Shown: positions 1 through 8,736 of the stretch, in pieces
Layout of the letters: each line of letters starts with the position of its first letter
Position numbering within the stretch: position 1 is the stretch's first letter
From: Nitrospirota bacterium
GTDB lineage: Bacteria; Nitrospirota; Leptospirillia; Leptospirillales; Leptospirillaceae
Reading direction: 5' to 3'
Assembly (NCBI GenBank): GCA_021828805.1
Contig: JAJZCZ010000002.1
Span: forward strand, 1-55,161
Length of the DNA: 55,161 bases
Notes under the pieces: generated by a model
Told to the model about the DNA's origin: nothing
The model's input: only the letters and a program-made list of their open reading frames with translations
Database searches by the model: none
Translations under genes and position numbers: made by a program

Positions 1-922
1 CGGTATGGTAAATAAACACATCATCAAGATTGGGACGACGAACCGATGCCTCCCGGATCGGAACAGGAAGAGCCCGCAACAAATCCCAGGGGGACTGGTC
101 ACTTCCCGGAGGCAGGGGGAACAATAGAAGACTCGCCCCTTCCCGCCTTATTTGTGAGGAGACAAGAGAGGGGTATGTCGTTAAAAGATAGCTGTTGAGT
201 GCATCAGGGTGGTCAGTTTCTACCGAGAGCATTTCGGAAGAAAGATCTTTTTTCAGACGATCAGGGGTTCCTTCAGCAACGATCTTCCCGGCACTCATGA
301 TCGCCACACGATCCGAGGTATCAGCTTCTTCAAGATAATGGGTTGTCAGGAAGACAGTCATCCCCACGTCCTTTCGGACCCGGTGGATATACTCCCAGAC
401 AGAACGGCGGGAGTGGGGGTCAAGGCCAAGGGTCGGCTCATCGAGGATAAGAAGACGTGGGGAATGCAGGAGCCCCCGGGCTATTTCAAGACGTCGCTTC
501 ATCCCCCCCGAAAAGGTCCTGACAAGGTCATGCCGCCGTTCTCCGAGTCCCATGACACCTAAAAGAAAATCTCCCCGTTTTTGCCGGGTCTTTGAGTCGA
601 TACCATAGAGCCTTCCATGGAACTCCAGATTCTCCCACGCGGTCAGGCGATCATCGAGACTGGGGTCCTGAAAGATGATTCCTATTTTCTGGCGAACCTG
701 ATGGGGATAAGCAACAACATCAAGACCGTCGATACGGATGCTGCCGCGCGAAGGCGAGAGGAGTGCCACCATCATCTGAATCGTTGTTGTCTTACCGGCT
801 CCGTTGGGGCCCAGGAAAGAGAAAAACTCCCCCTCTCCAACGGAAAAAGAAATCCCGTCGACAGCGATCCGCTCTCCCCGTCTCGAGCGGTATATTTTTG
901 TAAGATCATTGGCTTCAATCAT
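1..922 (-). CDS. ABC transporter ATP-binding protein (partial, runs off window start)
   Basis: Reverse-strand reading frame from ATG at 922: MIEANDLTKIYRSRRGERIAVDGISFSVGEGEFFSFLGPNGAGKTT..., Walker A GPNGAGKT, signature FSGGMKRR, LLILDEPTLGLDP. Not in the ORF track because it is open at the window edge. Confidence 0.88.
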   Translation of the reverse strand, partial: MIEANDLTKIYRSRRGERIAVDGISFSVGEGEFFSFLGPNGAGKTTTIQMMVALLSPSRGSIRIDGLDVVAYPHQVRQKIGIIFQDPSLDDRLTAWENLEFHGRLYGIDSKTRQKRGDFLLGVMGLGERRHDLVRTFSGGMKRRLEIARGLLHSPRLLILDEPTLGLDPHSRRSVWEYIHRVRKDVGMTVFLTTHYLEEADTSDRVAIMSAGKIVAEGTPDRLKKDLSSEMLSVETDHPDALNSYLLTTYPSLVSSQIRREGASLLLFPLPPGSDQSPWDLLRALPVPIREASVRRPNLDDVFIYHT

Positions 923-1069
923 TGTTTTCTCTGCTCTGTGAGCGATCCATGAGTCTTCTGTTTTATTTTAAGCTTTTCTTCTTCGCCAATTCGAGGCTTG
1001 GCGGTTTCTTTTTTCCAAAAAAAAACGGCAGGATTGCTCCTGCCGTCTTTCATTTCCATGGCCTCGGAT

Positions 1070-2029
1070 TTAGTTCGTCTGGTCAGCCTTTGGCTCTCCA
1101 GGAACGAAAACCCCTTTATAATTCGTGATCGGAATCGGGATCGGACGTCCATTGTCCCGGTCGATCGGAAGGAACTTCTGAGGAATGGTGATGACGGAGG
1201 GGTCGTCAAGTCCTAACACCCATGTCGTCAGTGCGCTTGTCTGAAGATCAGTCAAGTGGAAGTTTGGCATGATCGTCGGGGGAACCTTGAATGTCGGGAT
1301 TCCCGGAGAGATCTTTCTCGGGTTTTTGAAATGTTCCCACTCCCATTCACGTTCGGAGTGGAGACCGCCCACATGGTTAAAGTCATGGACGTTATAAAAC
1401 CCAAGTTCGGTCCGGCTTCCGAAACCCGAAAGATCAGGGGCCAGAACTCCATGAAGATTGAACTGGGTCATCGTATGGCACGACCCGCAGCCCTTCTGAA
1501 TGATCGTCTTCTTCGCAAGGTTCAGGAAAGGCGTCATCGGAGGATTGATTCCGGGCTTAAAAAGATCCGTGTGACATTTGAGACATGATGACTCGGCAAA
1601 CGCTCCCCGCTTGGGCTGGTAGTTCAGGGAGACATTGAAACCGTGGGCCTCCGCAGCAACTGTGGACACCCCCTGACCATCATGACAAACGGTGCATCCA
1701 AATTTTTCAAAGGGATGCTTTCCGATGTAGCCCGCGAGGTCGGGATGGGTGGTAAAAGGCTCCGGAGCTGTTTTGAAGGCGGGAATAGCAATTCCCATAT
1801 GACAGGTCATACATCTGTCAGGCTTGTTCATGATCGGATTCCAGATCTGAACGACAGACAGAGTAGACGTTGCCAGGTCAGGCTTTTTCGTAATTTTGGC
1901 CAGAAGTTGATAATAGGCCCTTTGATATGTCATCCATTCGGGATGGGTATCTTTATAGAGCTCATAGAAGAAGACCCCGCCCAAAAGAACCGTGGAGATA
2001 AAAAAGAGAGCATAAATGCGCATTTTCAT
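1070..2029 (-). CDS. Membrane-anchored tetraheme-type cytochrome c of bc complex
   Basis: N-terminal TM helix, four CXXCH motifs (CMTCH, CTVCH, CLKCH, CGSCH), immediately downstream of the cyt b genes. Confidence 0.85.
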   Translation of the reverse strand: MKMRIYALFFISTVLLGGVFFYELYKDTHPEWMTYQRAYYQLLAKITKKPDLATSTLSVVQIWNPIMNKPDRCMTCHMGIAIPAFKTAPEPFTTHPDLAGYIGKHPFEKFGCTVCHDGQGVSTVAAEAHGFNVSLNYQPKRGAFAESSCLKCHTDLFKPGINPPMTPFLNLAKKTIIQKGCGSCHTMTQFNLHGVLAPDLSGFGSRTELGFYNVHDFNHVGGLHSEREWEWEHFKNPRKISPGIPTFKVPPTIMPNFHLTDLQTSALTTWVLGLDDPSVITIPQKFLPIDRDNGRPIPIPITNYKGVFVPGEPKADQTN

Positions 2030-2271
2030 TCTTTTCGTCCCCTTTCCGTGCTCTGGGCCGATTTGCGGAGGGGATGCCCCTCAGGATAGAAGGATCCTTC
2101 CTGCCACTTCTGAAACCAGATGACGAGGTAGTAGAAGATGGCGGTTCCCACTAAAAGGGTCAGGGAGATACCGATCCGGTAAGGGTACCCGAAATATTCC
2201 TCAACCCAGGGGGCATTGAGCAACTGATGAAACTGATCCATCGAACCTCCTTGCCCGAACATGGCGGACAT
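2026..2271 (-). CDS. Small single-TM protein within cytochrome bc operon
   Basis: 81 aa ORF with one hydrophobic helix (IGISLTLLVGTAIFYYLVIWF); overlaps the start of the cyt c gene by 4 nt (ATGA). Confidence 0.7.
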   Translation of the reverse strand: MSAMFGQGGSMDQFHQLLNAPWVEEYFGYPYRIGISLTLLVGTAIFYYLVIWFQKWQEGSFYPEGHPLRKSAQSTERGRKE

Positions 2272-2338
2272 TTTGACGTATCGGAGGCAGAGCCGCCGGG
2301 CGGCGGCTTCCTCCGTGACAGGTCAACGTGCTACAGCG

Positions 2339-3169
2339 TCAGATATTGATCCAAGGTGTAACGAGTACATATTTGATGTTAAAGAGAAGTCTGAGCACGA
2401 TCTTAAGCGCCACACCCATCATCGAAAGGAAGAAGAAGGAAAAGGTGAGATAGCGCCACAACCCCATCGCCTTGTACATGGGCTTCCAGATGATCATTGG
2501 AATGATCGTTCCCAGTGCAAAGTAACCGATGAAGATAATGTCTCCGAAGAGCTTCCCGACACCCTCGCTGACATGAAACCAGTTCACGAAGATCAGATGG
2601 AGCGGGATAAGGGTCACAAGCGCCGGATTCATATGTTCGAGATGATTACTCCAAGGCCAGTACCACTGCCAGTCGAGGCCCCGGAGATAGGTTCCAATGA
2701 CGATGGTGATCCACCAGATCGCAAATCCGAATGAGTAATTGAAGACAGCGAATTTGCGTTCGGAATAGGTGTAGTATCCCACACCCTTTGGATTGACATC
2801 GAGGTAAGGAAAGAGCATCAGTCCGGCGATGATCATTCCCGGCAAAACCACACCGGCATACCATGGGTCAAAGTACACAAGAAGCTCCTGAAGACCCAGG
2901 AAGTACCAGGGGGCACGCATCGGGTTTGGCGTCGTCGACGGGTCGGCCAGCGACCGAAGAGGCGCGTGTTCGAACTGAATCAGGACCATAAGGCCTACAG
3001 TTACGAGGATGGCACAAATAATCTCGATCATCAGAAGGTTTGGCCATACGTAAACGGTATCTTCAGGCTCCTTCTTGACGATGGGTGCCGTCTTTTTCAT
3101 AAGCTCGACAAGTCCATAGGACTTTCTCGAGTCGCGGGGAAAAATCTCCCGGGTCACCTTTTCATCCAT
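2339..3169 (-). CDS. Cytochrome b C-terminal half / subunit IV-like
   Basis: PNPMRAPWYFLGLQELLVYFDPW motif and multiple TM helices, typical of cyt b C-terminal/PetD-like subunits. Confidence 0.88.
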   Translation of the reverse strand: MDEKVTREIFPRDSRKSYGLVELMKKTAPIVKKEPEDTVYVWPNLLMIEIICAILVTVGLMVLIQFEHAPLRSLADPSTTPNPMRAPWYFLGLQELLVYFDPWYAGVVLPGMIIAGLMLFPYLDVNPKGVGYYTYSERKFAVFNYSFGFAIWWITIVIGTYLRGLDWQWYWPWSNHLEHMNPALVTLIPLHLIFVNWFHVSEGVGKLFGDIIFIGYFALGTIIPMIIWKPMYKAMGLWRYLTFSFFFLSMMGVALKIVLRLLFNIKYVLVTPWINI

Positions 3170-3251
3170 TATTGCCCCACCTCTCCATATAACTCTCTCA
3201 AAGGCTCATATGAAAACCATTTACGCCATAAGTTCGGCGATCCCCTCGAGC

Positions 3252-4013
3252 TTAGAGGGGACCGGAGAAACCGTCTTTCCGGATCCGCCAGAAGTGGACC
3301 GCGAGAAAGACCGTCACAACAAGCGGAAGCACGACGCAGTGAAGAACGTAGAAACGGATGAGTGCGTTCTGACCCACCACGGTGCCACCAAGGAGCATGA
3401 ACATAATATCGTTGGTCGGCAGGAATCCGAGCTGCGGACCCCAGGGACCATTCTGCCCGATCAGGGGAGTATAGGAGGCCATCTTGGCACCCACGGTCAC
3501 AGCCCAGTATGCCAGCTGATCCCAGGGAAGAAGATACCCCGTCCATGAAAGAACCAGGGTATTCACCAAGAGAACGACTCCGACGATCCAGTTGAATTCC
3601 CGGGGAGCCTTGTATGCACCGGTAAGAAAGACCCGGGTCATATGAAGCCAGACGAACAGAACCATACCATGCGCTGCGAACCGGTGAAGATCGCGCATCA
3701 GGTTTCCGCCGAAGATAACAAACTGGAGGTCCTTGATATTCCGGTAGGCCAATCCGGTATAAGGAGTGTAGTAGAACATAAGCCAGATCCCTGTCACGGA
3801 CAGGATAATGAAGAGAAAGAGGGTAATTCCGCCGAGGCAGAACGTATAGCGCATTCTCAATGCTGACCGACGAACCTTCACCGGATGAATATGAAGGAAG
3901 ACGCTGGAAAAGATTGCGTAGGCCCGGTCGAGGTCATTGTCAGGATAACCGTGCCGAAAGACAGACTTGAAGATCTGGGATTCGACAATTTCGTTTTTGA
4001 TTTTCTGAAGCAT
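3252..4013 (-). CDS. Cytochrome b N-terminal half (b6-like)
   Basis: Heme-b ligand regions [20 protein letters not shown] and [36 protein letters not shown] motif. Confidence 0.9.
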   Translation of the reverse strand: MLQKIKNEIVESQIFKSVFRHGYPDNDLDRAYAIFSSVFLHIHPVKVRRSALRMRYTFCLGGITLFLFIILSVTGIWLMFYYTPYTGLAYRNIKDLQFVIFGGNLMRDLHRFAAHGMVLFVWLHMTRVFLTGAYKAPREFNWIVGVVLLVNTLVLSWTGYLLPWDQLAYWAVTVGAKMASYTPLIGQNGPWGPQLGFLPTNDIMFMLLGGTVVGQNALIRFYVLHCVVLPLVVTVFLAVHFWRIRKDGFSGPL

Positions 4014-4199
4014 ACCTCAAGTCCCTTCCGTTAAAAGGACCACTCCCTGGTATCCGTCCTGGCGACTGTCATGGCCATGATCTTCGCCCCGGATCAAGTG
4101 CAGGGATAAAAGGATCCTCGCATGGGCTACAGCGGCAAGGCTTGTCGATGAAAACCTTGCCGTTCAACCGTTAACGACATTTGTTATATAAGCCCCTCG

Positions 4200-4820
4200 T
4201 TAGCAGAGGAGACGGTTGGAGGCACATGAGGCGCCTCCGGGAGAAGAATGCTCGATATAGAACGGCGACACTTCCTTGACCTTTTCCTTCACCCAGAGAC
4301 CTTGGGGCGTCTGGACTGGATCCGGGTCAAGCCGGATCACGGTGTTGACGATCAGCTCTCCGTCAAGAGGATCACGGGTGATCTGACCGCGCCAGAGGGT
4401 CCGAGGAGCCGGTCCTCCACGAACATTACCATGGGCATCATAAATCGATCCATGACACGGACAGCGGAAGCGCTTCTGGTCAGGAAACCAGTTTGGCGTA
4501 CACCCAAGGTGACGGCAAATCGAAATCATGTTGTAGATACCACGCATGTTTCTTACCACCCAGAAACGTCCCTTGAGCTTCCATCGCTCATCGACACCCA
4601 GTCCATAAGTGGACACATGACCGATCTTGAAGACCGTCGGGGGTTCATACAGGACCGGAGGAAAGAGGTACTTATAGGCAGCAAAGGTCGTGCCGGCCAT
4701 GGAAGCGCCCATGAGCGACCACCCAGCTGCCACGAGAAATTTTCTCCGCCCTTTGTCGGCCGGGCTTACAGCGTCGGCAGCGTCTCCAGGGTGTTGGGTT
4801 TGGGCTGATAAATTTGTCAT
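4200..4820 (-). CDS. Rieske iron-sulfur protein
   Basis: CRHLGC...CPCHGS Rieske cluster motifs; Tat-like N-terminus [19 protein letters not shown]. Confidence 0.92.
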   Translation of the reverse strand: MTNLSAQTQHPGDAADAVSPADKGRRKFLVAAGWSLMGASMAGTTFAAYKYLFPPVLYEPPTVFKIGHVSTYGLGVDERWKLKGRFWVVRNMRGIYNMISICRHLGCTPNWFPDQKRFRCPCHGSIYDAHGNVRGGPAPRTLWRGQITRDPLDGELIVNTVIRLDPDPVQTPQGLWVKEKVKEVSPFYIEHSSPGGASCASNRLLC

Positions 4821-6664
4821 TGGAGCGCAACCTCCTGTTTAATTTCGAGATGTTCCATGGCGATGGCCCCAGTCGGGCAGCGTTTGGCACACAACCCGCA
4901 CCGGATACAGCGCATCCCGTCCCATATCATTGCTGTCGATTGCGAAAGGGTCTGGACAACGGGCTCTTCAAGATGCTCAGGTGCAATTTCTGTTTCGGTA
5001 AATGTTTCGAGAAGCGGCTCCATCTTCCCGTGTTCGAGGTCCACATCGGAAAGCGGTACCATCTTCAATGCGTACTCTGGACAAACATCCACGCAGCCCC
5101 CGCACAGAACACACTTCTGTCCTTCAAAAATGGGGTTTACGTGGCAAGTAAGACATCGAGAGGCCTGAGACCGCGCCTGCTCTTCCGTCATCGAGACTTC
5201 GGCGAGGTCAAAGTTTGTCCGACGGTAGTCCGGATGAAGCAGGTCAGGATTCTTCCGTTCGATTGTATAGTAGCCCTTCTGGTTGAATTCTTCCGGCCAG
5301 ATAGGCGAGGGATTGGCTCGATGGGGAATCGGAGAAGACACCCCGGAAAGGTGCTTTGAAACTCCGGTCTTCATCAGATAGGCATGAACTGACTGCGCCG
5401 CCTTTTGGCCACCGGCAATAGCATCAATGAAGATCCGAGGACCGGTGACGACGTCTCCTGCTGCAAAGACCCCCGGTACTCCTGTGTCCATTGTATGCAT
5501 ATTGGTACGAATCACCCCATTCCGTCCAACAATACCTTCAAGGTCTTCCGGAACGTAGCTGGTATCAATGACCTGTCCAATAGCGAAGAGCACTGAGGAG
5601 CCGTGAACGATGCTCACATTCTCCTCATCAAAGGTCGGAGAGAAGCGTCCCTGGTCATCAAAAACCGAGAGAACCTTCTTGACCTCAAGACCTTCGAACT
5701 TTCCATTCGAACCGAGAATCCGTTTTGTTCCAAGACGGATGGCAAACTCGGCCCCTTCATGGACGGCGTCTTCAATTTCAAGATCATCGGCGGGCATTTC
5801 ATCCCATGTTTCAAGGGTCACAACGGTAACCTTCTCCACGCCCGGAACCCGGATGGCCGTCCGGACGACGTCCATCGCAACGTTTCCAGCCCCGACAACA
5901 ACAGGGCGAGGTCCAATGGGGAGGGGTGCGTGATTGTGATAAACCGACTGAAGGAAGGGAAGGGCTGAGTAGACCCCTTCAAGATCACGTCCCTCAAACG
6001 GAACCTGGCGACTTCCCCACGCTCCGGAGGCAAGGACCACCGCCGCAAACTCCTCACGGAGCTGCGCCATCGTGACATCTTTTCCAACCTTGACGTTCAG
6101 ACGGGCCTCAACGCCCATACTGATAATCGCGGCTATTTCCGCCTGGAAGAGCGGGCGGGGAAGACGATACTCAGGAACAAGATAAAAAAGGCCACCGAGG
6201 CGATCCTGAGCTTCAAAGATCGTCACACGGTAGCCAAGGCGGGCGAGGTCATGGGCGGCAGTAAGACCGGCCGGCCCCCCTCCAATAATCGCGACGCGAG
6301 CACCCGTCGCCTTTCCATATGGCACACCTGGAGCCGTCGAATAGCGCAACGTGGAAGCCGGATCAGAAACGGCCTCCGCTCCAAATTTTTCTGTCACAAA
6401 TCTCTTGAGCGCACGGATCGTCACGGGAGCATCAATATTTCCCCGCGTACAGGCCGTCTCACAAGGAGCATTGCACACCCATCCGCAAACTGACGCAAAC
6501 GGGTTGGGACCACGGGCAATGGCATAAGCCTTTTCGTAGCGTCCCTGAGCGATCGCCTGAACGTATCCGCCAGCGTCCGTCCCGACGGGACACGCTTTTC
6601 GGCAGGCCACCTGATCTGCATAGTACTGATAATCCGGTATGTGAAGCTTGTATTTTCCCTTCAT
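4817..6664 (-). CDS. GltD-like FAD/NAD(P)-binding oxidoreductase with N- and C-terminal Fe-S domains
   Basis: CRKACPVGT...[14 protein letters not shown]-terminal Fe-S region, two dinucleotide-binding motifs ([34 protein letters not shown]), C-terminal [16 protein letters not shown] and [16 protein letters not shown]. Start taken at ATG 6664 ([13 protein letters not shown]). Stop overlaps Rieske start (ATGA). Confidence 0.88.
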   Translation of the reverse strand: MKGKYKLHIPDYQYYADQVACRKACPVGTDAGGYVQAIAQGRYEKAYAIARGPNPFASVCGWVCNAPCETACTRGNIDAPVTIRALKRFVTEKFGAEAVSDPASTLRYSTAPGVPYGKATGARVAIIGGGPAGLTAAHDLARLGYRVTIFEAQDRLGGLFYLVPEYRLPRPLFQAEIAAIISMGVEARLNVKVGKDVTMAQLREEFAAVVLASGAWGSRQVPFEGRDLEGVYSALPFLQSVYHNHAPLPIGPRPVVVGAGNVAMDVVRTAIRVPGVEKVTVVTLETWDEMPADDLEIEDAVHEGAEFAIRLGTKRILGSNGKFEGLEVKKVLSVFDDQGRFSPTFDEENVSIVHGSSVLFAIGQVIDTSYVPEDLEGIVGRNGVIRTNMHTMDTGVPGVFAAGDVVTGPRIFIDAIAGGQKAAQSVHAYLMKTGVSKHLSGVSSPIPHRANPSPIWPEEFNQKGYYTIERKNPDLLHPDYRRTNFDLAEVSMTEEQARSQASRCLTCHVNPIFEGQKCVLCGGCVDVCPEYALKMVPLSDVDLEHGKMEPLLETFTETEIAPEHLEEPVVQTLSQSTAMIWDGMRCIRCGLCAKRCPTGAIAMEHLEIKQEVALQ

Positions 6665-7036
6665 TCCGTTCCTCCTCCGTGGGTGACAAAGATCCCATAC
6701 GGAAAGAGGGACACCAAGCTTGCGAGGCCTTGCCAGGATACAGCCAAGGCCCCCAGGGTTCCCTATCCGGTCCAACAATGAGAATGATTTTCGGATTGAA
6801 TTTGCAGTGGCGCAATTTATAACATTTCCACCAAAATGAGTCAAGGTGTCTTTGAAGAGATTTTGGTTTATTCCGTAATACTGGGAGATTTTCCCATCTC
6901 CCGCTTACTCCTTCCTTCCCCAATGACCTCCTTCGGCTGTTATGCTACAATCTCCTCCGGATGTCCGGCAGCATTGTCGGGAGTCACCCCAAGGCCGATG
7001 TCAGTGGCTCCCGGCCCACCCTTCCACGGATGGACG

Positions 7037-7921
7037 ATGTCAAAAAAGATCCTCCCCAACATCATCGGCATTCTCACAAAGCCACACCGGTCGGCAGAGG
7101 TTCGGCAGCTTCTTCTTCCCCTTCTTCCATGGCTCGCCGGAAAAGGGCTCACCGTCATGCTTGACCGGGAGGCAACCCTCTCCATGGGAACGCCCCCCTT
7201 ACCAATCTTTGACCGGGAAGAGATCGCCGCCTCCGCCGATCTTCTGATTGTCCTTGGAGGTGACGGGACGCTTCTCTCAGCGGCACGGATTGCCACCCGG
7301 CGCCAGATTCCCATCCTCGGCATCAACCTTGGAACCTTGGGATTCCTTGCCGAAGTTCCAAAAGAGGAGACCTTCCGGGTTCTTGAATCCGTAATATCAG
7401 GCCATTATGTTGTCGAACAGCGGGCCATGATCCATGCCGAGCTTCTCAAAAACGGAGAGAGCATCTCGGAATCTCATGATGTGCTCAACGACGTTGTCAT
7501 CAACAAGGGAACGACTGCCCGTATGATTGAGGTGGAAATATATTCAAATAACCATTTCGTCACGGAGATGAAGGGGGATGGCGTCATCTTTTCCACGGCC
7601 ACTGGATCCACGGCCTATTCGATGGCTGCAGGGGGACCAATTCTCCATCCGGAATCCCAGGGCATCGTCATGACACCGATCTGCCCCCACACCCTTACAC
7701 AGCGCCCCATCGTCTTTCCCGAGACCGTTCATCTCGAAACCCTTTTCAAGACGGCCGATGCCCATGTCATGGTCATTTTTGACGGACAGATCAGCGTTCC
7801 ACTCGAAAAAGGAGATGTTCTCCAGATCTCCCGCTCCGACCAGGTCACCCGGCTTCTGGTCTCTCCCGACCGGAACTACTTTGAGGTTTTGCGGGATAAA
7901 CTCCGATGGGGGGGGGCATGA
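7037..7921 (+). CDS. nadK: NAD kinase
   Basis: LIVLGGDGTLLSAAR, NLGTLGFLAEV, KGDGVIFSTATGSTAYSMAAGGPI motifs; start at ATG 7037 (MSKKILPNIIGILTKP). Confidence 0.93.
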   Translation: MSKKILPNIIGILTKPHRSAEVRQLLLPLLPWLAGKGLTVMLDREATLSMGTPPLPIFDREEIAASADLLIVLGGDGTLLSAARIATRRQIPILGINLGTLGFLAEVPKEETFRVLESVISGHYVVEQRAMIHAELLKNGESISESHDVLNDVVINKGTTARMIEVEIYSNNHFVTEMKGDGVIFSTATGSTAYSMAAGGPILHPESQGIVMTPICPHTLTQRPIVFPETVHLETLFKTADAHVMVIFDGQISVPLEKGDVLQISRSDQVTRLLVSPDRNYFEVLRDKLRWGGA

Positions 7922-8694
7922 AGGAATTTCTCACGAGCCTGGATTTTCTGGCGGAAGTTGAACGACGGGCCGCCACTGCCGGCTTGCGCACCAGGATTCT
8001 GGGCCACGTTACCGCGGATTCGGGCCGCGTTCCGATTCTTTCCCTTTCCCGGAAAATCCCCGGAGCAGCCCCCCGGATTCTTATTTCTGCGGGCATTCAC
8101 GGAGACGAGCCGGCCGGACCTCACGCCGTTCTCACACTACTCAACGAACTGATGGCCGGATGGGACGCGCTCAGAAAGTTTCACATTGAGATTGTCCCGC
8201 TTATCAACCCCACGGGATTCGACCGCAGACAGCGCCACGACGGGAACGGGGTCGATCCAAACAGATCCTTTGGCTCCCCGGCCCCTCCCCCCGAGATCCG
8301 CTACCTGATGGATGACTACAGAAGGCGTTCCATCGATCTTTTTGTTGACCTCCACGAGGACGTCGACACACCCGGATTCTACCTCTACGAGCTCTCTCCC
8401 GATATCTCGGCGGCCTTTGGCCCCCATGTGATTGCCGCACTCCGGGCCGCCGGCTACCCGATCAATGAAGCTCCTGTCATTGAGGGCATGTCGGCCTCCG
8501 ACGGCCTGATCCTGAGAACATCCCGCTCCATTCCCCGCTTCTTCAGGCAGGGATCCCCTCAGGGCCTCTATATGAAACGGTTGGGGACCCGCAGGACATT
8601 GACCTTCGAATCACCTCCACGGCTTCCCCTGGCTGACCGTGTTGCCATGCAGCTCCTTGCCCTTCGGACAGTCGTCGACCGTTTTACCCGTTAA
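7918..8694 (+). CDS. M14-family zinc carboxypeptidase / succinylglutamate desuccinylase-like protein
   Basis: ILISAGIHGDEPAGPHAV (HxxE zinc ligands), NPTGFDRRQRHDGNGVDPNRSFG, FVDLHEDVDTPGFYLYE. Confidence 0.78.
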   Translation: MKEFLTSLDFLAEVERRAATAGLRTRILGHVTADSGRVPILSLSRKIPGAAPRILISAGIHGDEPAGPHAVLTLLNELMAGWDALRKFHIEIVPLINPTGFDRRQRHDGNGVDPNRSFGSPAPPPEIRYLMDDYRRRSIDLFVDLHEDVDTPGFYLYELSPDISAAFGPHVIAALRAAGYPINEAPVIEGMSASDGLILRTSRSIPRFFRQGSPQGLYMKRLGTRRTLTFESPPRLPLADRVAMQLLALRTVVDRFTR

Positions 8695-8736
8695 CTCCCC
8701 AATCTTTCATTCTTCCCGAACCGAAGGATTGCCTTC

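Noticed and set aside
209-952. Plus-strand ORFs 209-562 and 617-952
   Set aside because: They are antisense to a clear ABC transporter ATPase on the minus strand and show no protein-like motifs.
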